A DNA stretch of 64,000 bases from Shimia biformata (GTDB lineage: Bacteria > Pseudomonadota > Alphaproteobacteria > Rhodobacterales > Rhodobacteraceae), in NCBI RefSeq assembly GCF_016888515.1, contig NZ_JAFEJK010000002.1, positions 191,868 through 255,867 on the forward strand, read 5' to 3'. The position numbers and the translations under genes were made by a program. A model generated the notes under the pieces. That model was not told the origin of the DNA. It was given only the letters and a program-made list of their open reading frames with translations, and made no database searches. The first letter of the stretch is position 1; each line of letters starts with the position of its first letter. Below are positions 27,839 to 37,650 of the stretch, piece by piece.

Positions 27839-29245
27839 TCAGGCGGGCAGGTGCCCTTCACGGCGCAGGTCCGCAATCACGTCCTCCATTGCCGCGCGCA
27901 AAGTGTCGACCAGTTCGTCGACTTCTGCGCGGGTGATCGTGAGTGGTGGAGACATGATGTTGAGGTTGCCAACAGGGCGCACCAGAAGGCCGCGTTTTTC
28001 GGCTGCAGCGGCGATGCGTTTGCCGATATCGACCTCATGCGGGAATTCCTCGCGGGTGTCGGTGTCGGCGACATTGACGACGCAGGCCATCAGGTTCTTG
28101 CCCCGGATATCGCCGACGGTCGGCAGGTCGCGCAGCGTGTTGAGCCGTTCCATGAAATATGGCCCGATGTCATCGGCAACGTAAGCGGGCAGATTCTCGC
28201 GCTCCATGATCTCGATGTTTTTCAGCGCGGCGGCGCAGGCGACCGGGTGGCCGGCATAGGTATAGCCATTGGTGAACCAGCGGTCGTGGCCGGCCTCGGC
28301 GATGACGTCATAGATGGCATCCGAGAAAATGGCCGCGCCCAGCGGTTGATACCCTGAAGTCAGCCCTTTGGCGCAGACGATGCCGTCGGGCTGGATGCCC
28401 ATCACGTCCTTGGAGGCAAACCACGCCCCGACGCGACCAAAGGCGGTCACGACCTCGTCCGCGATATACAGGATGCCATGTTCGCGGCAGATCTCGCGGG
28501 TCTCGCGGATATAGCGGCTGGGCGGAACGACGACGCCACCGGCGCCGAGGATCGGTTCGGCGAAATGGGCGGCGATGTTTTCCGGGCCTTCCCGTTCGAT
28601 GGTGGCGCGGAACTCGTCAATCAGCCATTGCTCGAAGTCTTCTTCGGCCACGCCTTCAACCGGGCGATACATGTTCGGCTCGCTCACATAGACCACCATG
28701 TCGGTGTCATAATGGAACTCGGGCATACGGTCGCCGGGTTTGCCGGTCATCGACTGGGTAATGTAGGTCGAGCCGTGGTAGGACCCGCGCCGTGTGATGA
28801 TCTTCTTGCGCGATTTCTGGCCCTTGCAGCCCCAGTAGAAATGGATCAGCCGCACCATCGAGTCATTTGCTGTCGAGCCGCCGCAGGTCAGCATCACCTT
28901 GTTCAGATCGCCCGGCGCAAGTTCCGCCAGTTTCGCGGTCAACAGTGCGGCGGGGGCGTTGGTCACGTCGACAAACGGGTTGGCATAGGCCATGCGGCGG
29001 GTCTGGTCGGCGATGGCGTCGACCATCTCGTCGCGGCCATAGCCGATGTTCATGCACCACAACCCGCCGATCCCGTCGAGATAGCGTTTGCCGTGGGCGT
29101 CATAGGTATAGACCCCTTCGGCCCGGTCGAGGATCAGCGAGCCTTCTTCGCGGAAACTGTCGAAATGGGTCCAGGGATGCAGGAAATGCGCGCGGTCCTT
29201 TTGCCAGATGTCGCGCGTGGTGTCGTTTGGCAGGGTGGTGTCCAT
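27839..29245 (-). CDS. Class III aminotransferase (putrescine/GABA-pyruvate type)
   Basis: The 468-residue PLP enzyme begins with WQKDRAHFLHPWTHFDSF, as in spermidine/putrescine aminotransferases (SpuC-like). It contains RRGSYHGSTYITQSMTG near residue 145, LYIADEVVTAFGRVGAWFAS near 255 and the PLP lysine in IVCAKGLTSGYQPLGA near 285. It probably moves an amino group from an omega-amino compound (putrescine, GABA or similar) to pyruvate. gabD follows after 141 bases on the same strand, which fits conversion on to succinate. It is divergent from the LuxR-type gene. Confidence 0.9.
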   Translation of the reverse strand: MDTTLPNDTTRDIWQKDRAHFLHPWTHFDSFREEGSLILDRAEGVYTYDAHGKRYLDGIGGLWCMNIGYGRDEMVDAIADQTRRMAYANPFVDVTNAPAALLTAKLAELAPGDLNKVMLTCGGSTANDSMVRLIHFYWGCKGQKSRKKIITRRGSYHGSTYITQSMTGKPGDRMPEFHYDTDMVVYVSEPNMYRPVEGVAEEDFEQWLIDEFRATIEREGPENIAAHFAEPILGAGGVVVPPSRYIRETREICREHGILYIADEVVTAFGRVGAWFASKDVMGIQPDGIVCAKGLTSGYQPLGAAIFSDAIYDVIAEAGHDRWFTNGYTYAGHPVACAAALKNIEIMERENLPAYVADDIGPYFMERLNTLRDLPTVGDIRGKNLMACVVNVADTDTREEFPHEVDIGKRIAAAAEKRGLLVRPVGNLNIMSPPLTITRAEVDELVDTLRAAMEDVIADLRREGHLPA

Positions 29246-29367
29246 GTCCAGCCTCGTGTCATTGTCTTTTGCCCCGTCATTTGGATCGGACGTTGCACAC
29301 GATACCGGCAGAACATGACAGGTGGCGCGGACCGGGGGAATATACCGGATGAGATAAGGCAGTTTCA

Positions 29368-29389
29368 GCAAGGCGGGCGGTTGCCTTGC
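29368..29389. promoter_or_regulatory. Inverted repeat in the aminotransferase/LuxR divergent region
   Basis: Arms GCAAGGC (29368-29374) and GCCTTGC (29383-29389) are complementary around an 8-base spacer, 45 bases before the LuxR-type start codon. This could be an autoregulatory site, but no binding consensus is known to me. Confidence 0.3.
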
Positions 29390-29433
29390 CATGCCCCGCC
29401 GCTTAGGGTCGGAACATCGAAGGAGCCTCTGCG

Positions 29434-30264
29434 TTGAACACCCCATTGCCGCCGGAAACAATCGCCCTGATCGCAGGCGACAAGGGTGCCGCGCTGGGCG
29501 ATGTCAGCGGGGCCATTGCCGGATGGTATGCCGCCGGGGACGAAGGCGCGCTGGCCAAGCGGGTCTCGGCCGATCTGGGACGGTTCACCGGGGCGAACTC
29601 GATCGTGGTGCTGGAATTCAGAACTGATCTGCAACCCCGGATGATCTTTGCCAAGGGGCGCAGCACGACCCATGATCTGGGCGGCTATATCACCGGGTTC
29701 TATGCGGTCGACCCGTTTTACGACCTGTTCGCCGTTCAACGCAGTTTCGGCGTCTTCCATGTCAATCTCGAAGGCCGGGACGAGTTTGATCTGAACGAGG
29801 TCTATCGCCGCCATATCAGCCGCTCGGTCGGGCGGGACGAGATCGGGATCCTCCTGGACATGGGGCAGGGGCAGTGCATTCATATCTCGCTTCTGTTGTC
29901 GCTGGAAAGCGACGACCAGGTGCGCGGGGCGATGGATTTCTGCAAGGCGGTTCTTGTGCCGCTGACCGAAGCGTTCCGCCAGAAGGTGGCCGGCCCCAAG
30001 GATGAACCCGCCGATCCCCGCCGCGAGGTGCATCGCATCGTGACCCGCGCCATCGAGGGCTTTGGTGCGGATATCCTGACGCCCCGCGAACAAGAGGTCG
30101 CGACCCTGCTTCTGAAAGGGCATTCGGCAAAATCCATGGCGCGCATGCTGGATATCGCGCCGGGTACGGCGGCGCTGCACCGCGCCAATGTCTATCGCAA
30201 GCTGGGGATCAACGGGCAGGGCGATCTGTTTGCCGCGTTTCTGTCCCAGTTGATGGGTACTTAG
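29434..30264 (+). CDS. LuxR-type transcriptional regulator
   Basis: The 276-residue protein ends with a GerE/LuxR helix-turn-helix, ILTPREQEVATLLLKGHSAKSMARML then PGTAALHRANVYRKLGI (about residues 210-265). The N-terminal 190 residues form a sensor domain that I do not recognise; it might be GAF-like, with FYAVDPFYDLFAVQR in its middle. The TTG start has AAGGAG eight bases before it. It is divergent from the aminotransferase-gabD operon and is the obvious candidate to control it. Confidence 0.88.
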   Translation: MNTPLPPETIALIAGDKGAALGDVSGAIAGWYAAGDEGALAKRVSADLGRFTGANSIVVLEFRTDLQPRMIFAKGRSTTHDLGGYITGFYAVDPFYDLFAVQRSFGVFHVNLEGRDEFDLNEVYRRHISRSVGRDEIGILLDMGQGQCIHISLLLSLESDDQVRGAMDFCKAVLVPLTEAFRQKVAGPKDEPADPRREVHRIVTRAIEGFGADILTPREQEVATLLLKGHSAKSMARMLDIAPGTAALHRANVYRKLGINGQGDLFAAFLSQLMGT

Positions 30265-30321
30265 CCGCCAAACGGCCGTGAAGCGCGTGACGCTGCGTAA
30301 AAACCTCTGGATTCTTGCAAC

Positions 30322-30335
30322 TGATAGCGCTAACA
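30322..30335. promoter_or_regulatory. LacI-family-like operator upstream of zwf
   Basis: TGATAGCGCTAACA is a near-perfect palindrome centred on CG, matching the general pattern of LacI/GalR-family operators. It lies 93 bases before the zwf ATG. No LacI-type gene is in the window, so the regulator is encoded elsewhere. Confidence 0.55.
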
Positions 30336-30393
30336 GTGCGGCCAACCGAAACACGTGACTCGGGGCGCGATTGCGCCGACACTGGTTATTGAC

Positions 30394-30408
30394 CGGGGGA
30401 AACCCCCG
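30394..30408 (+). other. Small hairpin in the zwf leader
   Basis: CGGGGG-AAA-CCCCCG forms a perfect 6-bp hairpin 20 bases before the zwf start codon and just ahead of its ribosome binding region. It could stabilise the 5' end or modulate translation. No T run follows, so it is not a terminator. Confidence 0.4.
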
Positions 30409-30427
30409 CTAATGGACGGAACACGAC

Positions 30428-31882
30428 ATGGTCTCACGCGTCATTCCCGTTGAACCCTTCGACCTCGTGCTGTTTGGCGCCACCGGCGATCTGGCCTATC
30501 GCAAGATCCTGCCGGGGCTGTTTCACCGTTTCCAGGTTGAACAGATGCCCGCCGACGCCCGGGTCATAGGCGCCGCGCGTACCGAGATGACGACCGAGGG
30601 TTTCCGCGATCACGTCGCACAGGCGGTGCGGGACGCGGTGGGGGACGACACCGAGGTGCTGAAAGCGCTGCCCGCCTTTCTGGAGTGTCTGGATTACGTG
30701 CCCGTCGATGCGATGGGCGATGGCGGCTGGGACGATCTGGGGGATAAACTGCGCGACAACGTGGTGCGCGCCTTCTACCTGTCGGTGGGGCCGCGTTTCT
30801 TTGGGCCGATTGCCGGCGCGCTGGCCAAACGCGGGCTTGCGACACCCGAAAGCCGCATCGTGGTCGAGAAACCCTTTGGCCACGACCTGGCCTCGGCAAA
30901 GGCGCTGAACGCCGATTTGCGCGCAGCGTTTCGCGAGGATCAGATTTACCGGATCGACCATTACCTGGGCAAGGAAACGGTGCAGAACCTGATGGCGCTG
31001 CGCTTTGCCAACTCACTCTGGGAACCCTTGTGGAACTCGACCCATATCGACCACGTTCAGATCACCGTGGCCGAAAGCCTGGGGGTCGAGGGGCGTGGGG
31101 AATATTACGACCAGTCCGGCGCGATGCGGGACATGGTGCAGAACCACCTGATGCAACTCTTGTGCCTGACCGCGATGGAACCGCCTTCGAAGTTCGCGCC
31201 AACGGCTGTGCGCGACGAGAAGGTCAAGGTCATCCACGCGCTGGAGCCTGTGCCGCTGAGCGATATTGCCCGTGGCCAGTATCGCGCGCGTGATGGCGGC
31301 GACAGCTACACCGACCATGCCGGGGATCCGCGCTCGAATACCGAAAGCTTCATCGCGATGAAGGTCAAGGTCGGCAACTGGCGCTGGGCGGGAACGCCGT
31401 TCTATCTGCGCACGGGCAAGAAGCTCAGGAACCGGGTGAGCGAGATCGCCATCGTGTTCCGCGATCCGCCGCACATGATTTTCCCGAAGATGGAGCATCG
31501 GCGCGGGAACGCCCTTGTGATCCGGTTGCAACCGGATGAGGGCATCACTCTGCGCACCACTATCAAGGACCCCGGTCCCGGCGGCATGCGCCTGACCGAG
31601 GTGTCGCTGGACATGACATTCGCTGAGGCGCTTGGCGAAGAGGGGCGCGCGCAGGACGCCTATGAACGGCTGATCATGGATGTGATCCGGGGCAACCAGA
31701 CCCTGTTCATGCGCGGAGACGAGGTCGAAGCAGCATGGGAATGGGCCGACCCGATCATCGCCGAATGGCAAAAAGAAGACGCCCGCCCGCCGTCCCCCTA
31801 TGACGCCGGGGGATCAGGCCCCGAAGACAGTTTGATGCTGCTGCACCGCGATGGCCGCCGCTGGCGGGAAATCGGCGGTTGA
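30428..31882 (+). CDS. zwf: Glucose-6-phosphate 1-dehydrogenase
   Basis: The 484-residue enzyme has the NADP-binding [19 protein letters not shown] near residue 13 and the substrate/catalytic motif [21 protein letters not shown] near 174. The C-terminal half holds [11 protein letters not shown] near 322. It makes 6-phosphogluconolactone, feeding the Entner-Doudoroff route encoded by the next two genes. A 6-phosphogluconolactonase gene, often present in such operons, is missing here. The gap to edd is 25 bases. Confidence 0.97.
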   Translation: MVSRVIPVEPFDLVLFGATGDLAYRKILPGLFHRFQVEQMPADARVIGAARTEMTTEGFRDHVAQAVRDAVGDDTEVLKALPAFLECLDYVPVDAMGDGGWDDLGDKLRDNVVRAFYLSVGPRFFGPIAGALAKRGLATPESRIVVEKPFGHDLASAKALNADLRAAFREDQIYRIDHYLGKETVQNLMALRFANSLWEPLWNSTHIDHVQITVAESLGVEGRGEYYDQSGAMRDMVQNHLMQLLCLTAMEPPSKFAPTAVRDEKVKVIHALEPVPLSDIARGQYRARDGGDSYTDHAGDPRSNTESFIAMKVKVGNWRWAGTPFYLRTGKKLRNRVSEIAIVFRDPPHMIFPKMEHRRGNALVIRLQPDEGITLRTTIKDPGPGGMRLTEVSLDMTFAEALGEEGRAQDAYERLIMDVIRGNQTLFMRGDEVEAAWEWADPIIAEWQKEDARPPSPYDAGGSGPEDSLMLLHRDGRRWREIGG

Positions 31883-31907
31883 GCCGCAAGATAGAAGGAC
31901 TCGAGAC

Positions 31908-33710
31908 ATGAGCCTGAACAAGACCATCGACGCCGTCACCAACCGGATCATCGAACGCAGCCGCGCCACCCGTGATCCTTACATGGAGCGGATGCGCGCG
32001 GCGGCCGAGAAAGGCCCGGCGCGGGCGCATCTGAGCTGTTCGAACCAGGCGCATGCCTATGCGGGCGCGGGCGCGGACCAGTCGGCGCTGGCAACCGAAA
32101 AGGCGCCGAACCTTGGCATCGTGACGACCTATAACGACATGCTGTCGGCACACCAGCCGTTCGAGCGCTATCCCGACCTGATCCGCAAGGCGGCGCGGGA
32201 TGCGGGCGCGACGGCGCAGGTGGCTGGTGGCGTTCCGGCCATGTGCGACGGGGTCACGCAGGGCGAGGCGGGGATGGAACTGTCGCTGTTTTCCCGCGAC
32301 GTAATTGCAATGGCGGCGGGTGTGGCGCTGTCCCACAACACCTTTGATGCCGCCGTCTTCCTTGGCGTCTGTGACAAGATCGTGCCGGGTCTGGTGATCG
32401 CGGCGCAGAGCTTTGGCCACCTTCCGGCGGTTTTCCTGCCTGCGGGTCCGATGACATCCGGCCTGCCGAATGACGAAAAGGCCGAGGTGCGCAAGAAGTT
32501 TGCCGCCGGAGAGGTCGGGCGCGACGCGCTGATGGCGGCCGAGATGGCGGCCTATCACGGCCCCGGCACCTGCACCTTCTATGGCACAGCGAACACCAAC
32601 CAGATGCTGATGGAGTTCATGGGCCTGCACTTGCCCGGCGCCTCTTTCGTGAACCCCAACACGCCCCTGCGTGATGCGCTGACCATTGCCGGGGCGCAGC
32701 GGGCTCTGTCGCTGACGGCGCTGGGCAATGCCTATACGCCGACCTGCGATATCCTTGATGAAAAGGCGTTTGTGAACGGCATTGTCGGGCTGAATGCCAC
32801 CGGCGGGTCGACCAACCTTCTGATCCACCTTGTTGCCATGGCGCGGGCCGGGGGCATCATCCTGGACTGGGAGGATTTTGCCGAACTCAGCGACGTGACC
32901 CCGCTTCTGGCGCGGGTCTATCCCAATGGTCTGGCGGATGTGAACCATTTCCACGCTGCGGGTGGGCTGGGTTACATGATCGGCAGCCTGCTGGATGATG
33001 GCCTCTTGCATCCCGACACCAAGACCGTCGCGGGCGAGGGGCTGGCGCGGTATACACAGGAACCGAAACTGAAGGACGATGTGCTGGTCTGGGAGGACGG
33101 CGCAGGGGAGACGCTGAACGACAAGATCCTGCGCCCCGCCTCGGACCCGTTCCAATCCACGGGCGGTCTGAAACGGATGACCGGAAACCTTGGCACCTCG
33201 GTGATGAAAGTCTCTGCCGTGGCCGAGGAACACCGGATCGTCGAGGCGCCCGCACGGGTGTTCCATGACCAGAATGAAGTGAAAGAGGCCTTCAAGAACG
33301 GCGAGTTCACCGGCGACGTGGTGGTGATCGTGCGGTTCCAGGGACCAAAGGCGAACGGCATGCCGGAACTGCACAGCCTGACGCCCTTGCTGTCGATCCT
33401 GCAGGGGCGTGGGCAGAAAGTGGCGCTCGTCACGGATGGGCGGATGTCGGGCGCGTCAGGCAAGGTGCCTGCGGCGATCCATGTCAGCCCCGAGGCGCTG
33501 GACGGTGGCCCGATTGCCCGCGTGCGCGATGGCGACCTGGTGCGGGTCGATGCCGTGGCTGGCACGCTGGACGTTCCGGGTGTCGACCTTGCCACGCGAG
33601 AGAGCGCCACCGCCGACCTGTCAGCAAACGAGGCCGGAACCGGCCGAGAGCTTTTTGCCGTGTTCCGTCGGGCCGTCGGCTCGGCCGATACCGGCGCAAC
33701 CGTATTCTGA
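31908..33710 (+). CDS. edd: Phosphogluconate dehydratase
   Basis: The 600-residue IlvD/Edd-family Fe-S dehydratase converts 6-phosphogluconate to KDPG. It contains [15 protein letters not shown] near residue 67, [20 protein letters not shown] near 105, [29 protein letters not shown] near 220 and [23 protein letters not shown] near 508. The cysteines in CDG, CDK and GTCTFYG are the expected cluster ligands. AGAAGGA precedes the ATG. It lies between zwf and eda. Confidence 0.97.
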   Translation: MSLNKTIDAVTNRIIERSRATRDPYMERMRAAAEKGPARAHLSCSNQAHAYAGAGADQSALATEKAPNLGIVTTYNDMLSAHQPFERYPDLIRKAARDAGATAQVAGGVPAMCDGVTQGEAGMELSLFSRDVIAMAAGVALSHNTFDAAVFLGVCDKIVPGLVIAAQSFGHLPAVFLPAGPMTSGLPNDEKAEVRKKFAAGEVGRDALMAAEMAAYHGPGTCTFYGTANTNQMLMEFMGLHLPGASFVNPNTPLRDALTIAGAQRALSLTALGNAYTPTCDILDEKAFVNGIVGLNATGGSTNLLIHLVAMARAGGIILDWEDFAELSDVTPLLARVYPNGLADVNHFHAAGGLGYMIGSLLDDGLLHPDTKTVAGEGLARYTQEPKLKDDVLVWEDGAGETLNDKILRPASDPFQSTGGLKRMTGNLGTSVMKVSAVAEEHRIVEAPARVFHDQNEVKEAFKNGEFTGDVVVIVRFQGPKANGMPELHSLTPLLSILQGRGQKVALVTDGRMSGASGKVPAAIHVSPEALDGGPIARVRDGDLVRVDAVAGTLDVPGVDLATRESATADLSANEAGTGRELFAVFRRAVGSADTGATVF

Positions 33711-33726
33711 ACAAGGACTTGATGAC

Positions 33727-34374
33727 ATGACTCTTTCCCCCAAGGACGCCAGCACCCGCGCTTTCGAAATCTGCTCGCTGGCGCCGATTGTGCCTGTGCT
33801 GGTGGTCGAGGATGCCGCCACCGCGCGCCCCTTGGCCGAGGCGCTGGTCGCAGGTGGTCTGCCCGCGCTGGAAGTGACCCTGCGGACCCCGGCAGCTCTG
33901 GACGTGATCCGCGAGATGGCGCAGGTTGCGGGCGGCGTTGTCGGGGCGGGCACGGTTCTGACCCGCGCCGATGTGGTCGCTGCGAAAGAGGCTGGCGCGC
34001 AGTTTGCCGTTTCCCCCGGTGCGACCGAAGCGCTGATCGCGGCCTGCTGCGAGGAAGGGCTGCCTCTGTTGCCCGGGGCTGCGACCTCGTCCGAGGTCAT
34101 GCGCCTTCTGGAGCATGGGTTTGACATGATGAAGTTCTTCCCGGCCGAAGCTTCGGGCGGCGCACCGGCGCTGAAGGCTATTGGCGCGCCGCTGGCCGCC
34201 GCGCGGTTCTGTCCGACTGGCGGAGTCAGCCCGAAAAACGCCATGGACTATCTGTCGCTGTCCAACGTGGTCTGCGCGGGCGGCAGCTGGGTCGCGCCGG
34301 GTGACAAGGTCAGGGCCGGCGACTGGGCCGGAATCGAGACGCTGGCACGGGACGCGGCCAAACTCGGCAGTTAA
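33727..34374 (+). CDS. eda: KDPG aldolase (2-dehydro-3-deoxy-phosphogluconate aldolase)
   Basis: The 215-residue class I aldolase cleaves KDPG to pyruvate and glyceraldehyde-3-phosphate. IVPVLVVED, LPALEVTLRTPAALDVI with catalytic Glu near residue 47, GVVGAGTVLT, FAVSPGATEALI and the Schiff-base Lys in FDMMKFFPAEASGG near 139 all fit. CPTGGVSPKNAMDYL binds phosphate. AAGGA precedes the ATG, and the gap from edd is 16 bases. A strong terminator follows. Confidence 0.96.
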   Translation: MTLSPKDASTRAFEICSLAPIVPVLVVEDAATARPLAEALVAGGLPALEVTLRTPAALDVIREMAQVAGGVVGAGTVLTRADVVAAKEAGAQFAVSPGATEALIAACCEEGLPLLPGAATSSEVMRLLEHGFDMMKFFPAEASGGAPALKAIGAPLAAARFCPTGGVSPKNAMDYLSLSNVVCAGGSWVAPGDKVRAGDWAGIETLARDAAKLGS

Positions 34375-34404
34375 CACCCAAGACATCGACAAAACCCCTG
34401 ATCA

Positions 34405-34430
34405 AAGGCGTGCCCCGGCGCGCCTTTTTT
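34405..34430 (+). terminator. Rho-independent terminator of zwf-edd-eda
   Basis: AAGGCGTGCC pairs with GGCGCGCCTT (one T-G wobble) around a two-base loop and runs into T residues. It lies 30 bases after the eda stop. Confidence 0.88.
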
Positions 34431-34559
34431 CATTGTGGTTGCCGTTACGTCGTTTCGACCCCGGCACGGGAAACCGTGGACACGTGTTCGGCTTGGGTTA
34501 GAGTTGGATCAATCAAGGGTCGAACTGGCCGAGACAAAACAAATAGGGGAGGTGCTGTG

Positions 34560-35594
34560 ATGGCGGATGTTCCGGCCAGAATGACAGCCGTGCTGCTGAA
34601 AGAAGGCGGCTATTCAGGGAAAAACGAAGGTCCGGCGATCAGCGATGCGTCGCTATACCTGGAAGAGGCCGAGATCGACGTGCCGACCCCCGGTCCGGGG
34701 CAGGTTCTGATCAAGCTGCGCGTGGCGTCGGTCAACCCGTCGGATTGCCATTTCATCAAGGGCGAATACGGCCAGCCGCGCCAGAAGGGAAAGCCCGCCG
34801 GGTTCGAGGGCTGCGGCGATGTCGTGGCCGCTGGCAAGGGCGCCGAAGCTCTGGTCGGTCAGCGCGTGGCCTTTGTCGCGTCGCCGGACGGGTCGGGGGC
34901 CTGGGCCGAATACGCGGTCACGAATGCGATCATGTGCATCCCGCTGCGTCCCGACGTGTCGGACGTGGATGGCGCGGCGCAAATCGTTAACCCGATGACC
35001 GCCATGGCCATGGTCGATATCGCCCAGCAGGACGGCGAGTCCTTTATCATCTCGGCAGCGACCAGTCAGCTTGGGAAGCTGATGACCGGTCTGGGCCGCG
35101 ATCTGGGGCTGAAACCCATTGCCATGGTGCGCCGCGAAGAGGCTGTCGAGTCCCTGAAGGCGCTGGGCGCGGAAGAGGTGCTGGTGACCACCGATCCCGA
35201 ATTCGAAGCCAAGACCGCCGCCATCAGTCGTGCGCTGAAGCCGCGCGTGTTCCTTGATGCGGTCAGTGACCAGATTTCCGAGACGGTGTTCGTGAACATG
35301 CCCAATGGCGCGCGCTGGATCAGCTATGGCAAGCTGAATCCGATCCCGCCGAAGCTGACACAGATGGGTCAGTTCATCTTCATGAACAAGCGGATCGAGG
35401 GCTTTTGGCTGACGTCCTGGATGGGATCAACCCCGCCAGCAGACCAGATGCGGGTGGTGCAGGAAGTGCAGGCGCGATTCGCCGATGGGCGTTGGAAAAC
35501 CGATGTTTCGGCCAAATTGCCGCTACGTCACATCGTATCCGGCCTCGCTGATGCGCTGAAAAAACCTGACGGAAAGGTAATGATTACGCCATAG
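34560..35594 (+). CDS. Zinc-independent MDR family oxidoreductase (quinone reductase-like)
   Basis: The 344-residue medium-chain dehydrogenase/reductase has the GroES-like N-terminal half with PGPGQVLIKLRVASVNPSDCHFIKGEYG and KPAGFEGCGDVVAAG. The nucleotide-binding half has IISAATSQLGKLMTGLGRDLGLKPIAMVRR near residue 160. The usual zinc-ligand pattern is missing, as in quinone oxidoreductases and enoyl reductases. GGAGG before the ATG at 34560 gives the start. It stands alone between the eda terminator and the Liv operon, and the substrate is unknown. Confidence 0.88.
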   Translation: MADVPARMTAVLLKEGGYSGKNEGPAISDASLYLEEAEIDVPTPGPGQVLIKLRVASVNPSDCHFIKGEYGQPRQKGKPAGFEGCGDVVAAGKGAEALVGQRVAFVASPDGSGAWAEYAVTNAIMCIPLRPDVSDVDGAAQIVNPMTAMAMVDIAQQDGESFIISAATSQLGKLMTGLGRDLGLKPIAMVRREEAVESLKALGAEEVLVTTDPEFEAKTAAISRALKPRVFLDAVSDQISETVFVNMPNGARWISYGKLNPIPPKLTQMGQFIFMNKRIEGFWLTSWMGSTPPADQMRVVQEVQARFADGRWKTDVSAKLPLRHIVSGLADALKKPDGKVMITP

Positions 35595-35672
35595 TGGACG
35601 GACGGAACGCGGTCAGGAGGAGGCCGCGCCCGTAAAAAATGACGCCGGAAAAATCGGCGCAGGGAGGAAAAT

Positions 35673-36548
35673 TTGGAATTCTTGCAGCTCTTGATCAGCG
35701 GGCTTGCGAATGGCTGTGTCTACGGCCTGATCGCGCTGGGCTTCGTTCTGATTTACAAGGCGACCGAGGCCGTGAACTTCGCCCAGGGCGATTTTATGAT
35801 GCTGGGCGCCTTTATCACCATTGGTCTGACCAATGCCGAATACATGGCGCTGCCATTCTGGATGGCGTTGCCGGTTTCGATCGGGATCATGGCGGTACTT
35901 GGCTATCTGCTGGACCGGTTTGTCATCCGGCGGATGTTCGGTGAAAGCCAGACGGCGGTCGTCATCCTGACCATCGCACTGGGGTTCGTGATCCGGTTTG
36001 TGGCCGGGCTGATCTGGGGCCACGAACCGCAGACGCTTGAGAACCCGCTGGCGGGCAAGGACATCTCGGTTGGCGGGGTGGTGCTGGGGATGGAGGATGT
36101 CGCGGTCATTATCGTGACGCTTCTGTTGACCTGGTCGCTTTATGAATTCTTCAACCGCACCAAGCTGGGACTTGCCATGCAGGGCGCCAGCCAGAACCAG
36201 CTTGCCGCCTATTACATGGGTATCCCGGTCAAACGGGTGCAGGGGTTGATCTGGGCACTGGCAGGCGCTGTGGCCGGGATCGCCGGGATCCTGTTTGCCG
36301 CCAAGGGCGCGGTGGACCCCAATACCGGGCTTCTGGGCATCAAGGCCTTTGCCGCCGCTGTGATCGGCGGGTTCGGCAGCCTGCCGGGGGCGCTGGCCGG
36401 CGGGCTGATCGTCGGCGTTATCGAGCCGTTCGCGGCCCGCTATATCGCCGCCGGGTACAGCCAGGTCGCGCCTTATGCGCTGCTGTTGGCGGTCCTAGTT
36501 TTCCGTCCGCACGGGCTGTTCAGCCAGGTGCGCGTGAAGAAGGTATAG
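35673..36548 (+). CDS. livH: Branched-chain amino acid-type ABC transporter permease (LivH)
   Basis: The 291-residue permease has eight or so helices and the LivH signatures LANGCVYGLIALGFVLIYKATEAVNFAQGDFMMLGAF at the N-terminus and GAVAGIAGILFAAKGAVDPNTG with FGSLPGALAGGLIVGVIE near the end. The apparent TTG start has GGGAGGAAAA upstream; no earlier ATG fits. The next gene starts four bases after its stop. With LivM it forms the membrane channel. Confidence 0.93.
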   Translation: MEFLQLLISGLANGCVYGLIALGFVLIYKATEAVNFAQGDFMMLGAFITIGLTNAEYMALPFWMALPVSIGIMAVLGYLLDRFVIRRMFGESQTAVVILTIALGFVIRFVAGLIWGHEPQTLENPLAGKDISVGGVVLGMEDVAVIIVTLLLTWSLYEFFNRTKLGLAMQGASQNQLAAYYMGIPVKRVQGLIWALAGAVAGIAGILFAAKGAVDPNTGLLGIKAFAAAVIGGFGSLPGALAGGLIVGVIEPFAARYIAAGYSQVAPYALLLAVLVFRPHGLFSQVRVKKV

Positions 36549-36552
36549 GCCC

Positions 36553-37650
36553 ATGCGGATCGTATTCAAAACCGACTACATGCAGGATATCCGCCCGTGG
36601 AAGGACGGCTATCAACTGTCGCTCTACCTGATCCTTCTGGCGTTCATGATCGCGGCGCCTTACCTCGTGGATGACTTCTATCTGGGCGAGATTACCAACG
36701 TTCTGGTCTGGGCGATTGCCGGGCTTGGGCTGATGGTGCTGACAGGCCATACCGGGCAGGCGAGCCTGGGTCACGCGGCGTTTCTGGCGCTGGGCTGTTA
36801 TGCCAACATCATCCTGCTGGAAGCCGGGATGCCCTTCATGGTGGCCTTCCCGCTGGCCGGTCTGATCACCGGTGCGGTGGGCGTCCTGATCGCGATCCCG
36901 GCCCTGCGGATGCACGGTATCTATCTGGCGATTGCGACCATGGCGATGTCGATCCTGACCGATGACATCATCGTTTTGACCGAGCCATGGACCGGCGGCG
37001 TGGTGGGCAAGTTCGCCCCGCCGGTCAATGTCTTTGGCGTTATGATCGACCGCTGGGGCACGCCGAAAGAGTTCTATTGGCTGATCCTCGGCGTCACCGT
37101 CCTGATCACGCTGGGCTATATCAACCTGTTGCGCGCGCCGCTTGGCCGATCGTTTATCGCAGTCCGGGACTCGGAAGTGTCGGCGCAGGCCATGGGCATC
37201 GACGTCGCCCGCACCAAGGCGATCAGCTTTGGCATCTCCTGCGCGATCACGGGGCTGGGCGGGGCGTTGATGGGGCTTTATGCCACCACGTTCAACAACG
37301 AGACCTTCAGCGTCGTGATCTCGATCCAGCTGTTGATGATGATCGTGATCGGCGGTCTGGGTTCGATCCACGGGGCGTTTTTCGGCGCCATCGTGATCGG
37401 CTTCCTGCCTCAGTTCCTGTCGATCTCGAAGGAATATGTCGGCGCGGTGTTCGGTGGCGGCACGGTGGCCATTCCCGGCCTTGAATTCGGTGTTTTCGGC
37501 CTGATCCTGATCGTCTTCATCCTGTTCGAGCCGATGGGCATCTATGGCCGCTGGCTGAAGATCCGCACCTGGTTCGAGCTGTTCCCCTTCTACCGCAAGA
37601 ACATGTTCAAGCGGAAGAAATCCTACCTCAAGACGGAGCGTGTCAGATGA
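36553..37650 (+). CDS. livM: Branched-chain amino acid-type ABC transporter permease (LivM)
   Basis: The 365-residue permease has GLGLMVLTGHTGQASLGHAAFLALGCYA near residue 57 and AVRDSEVSAQAMGIDVARTKAISFGISCAITGLGGALMGLY near 200, both hallmarks of LivM, and a basic cytoplasmic tail RKNMFKRKKSYLKTERVR. Its stop overlaps the livG start by four bases. Confidence 0.93.
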   Translation: MRIVFKTDYMQDIRPWKDGYQLSLYLILLAFMIAAPYLVDDFYLGEITNVLVWAIAGLGLMVLTGHTGQASLGHAAFLALGCYANIILLEAGMPFMVAFPLAGLITGAVGVLIAIPALRMHGIYLAIATMAMSILTDDIIVLTEPWTGGVVGKFAPPVNVFGVMIDRWGTPKEFYWLILGVTVLITLGYINLLRAPLGRSFIAVRDSEVSAQAMGIDVARTKAISFGISCAITGLGGALMGLYATTFNNETFSVVISIQLLMMIVIGGLGSIHGAFFGAIVIGFLPQFLSISKEYVGAVFGGGTVAIPGLEFGVFGLILIVFILFEPMGIYGRWLKIRTWFELFPFYRKNMFKRKKSYLKTERVR

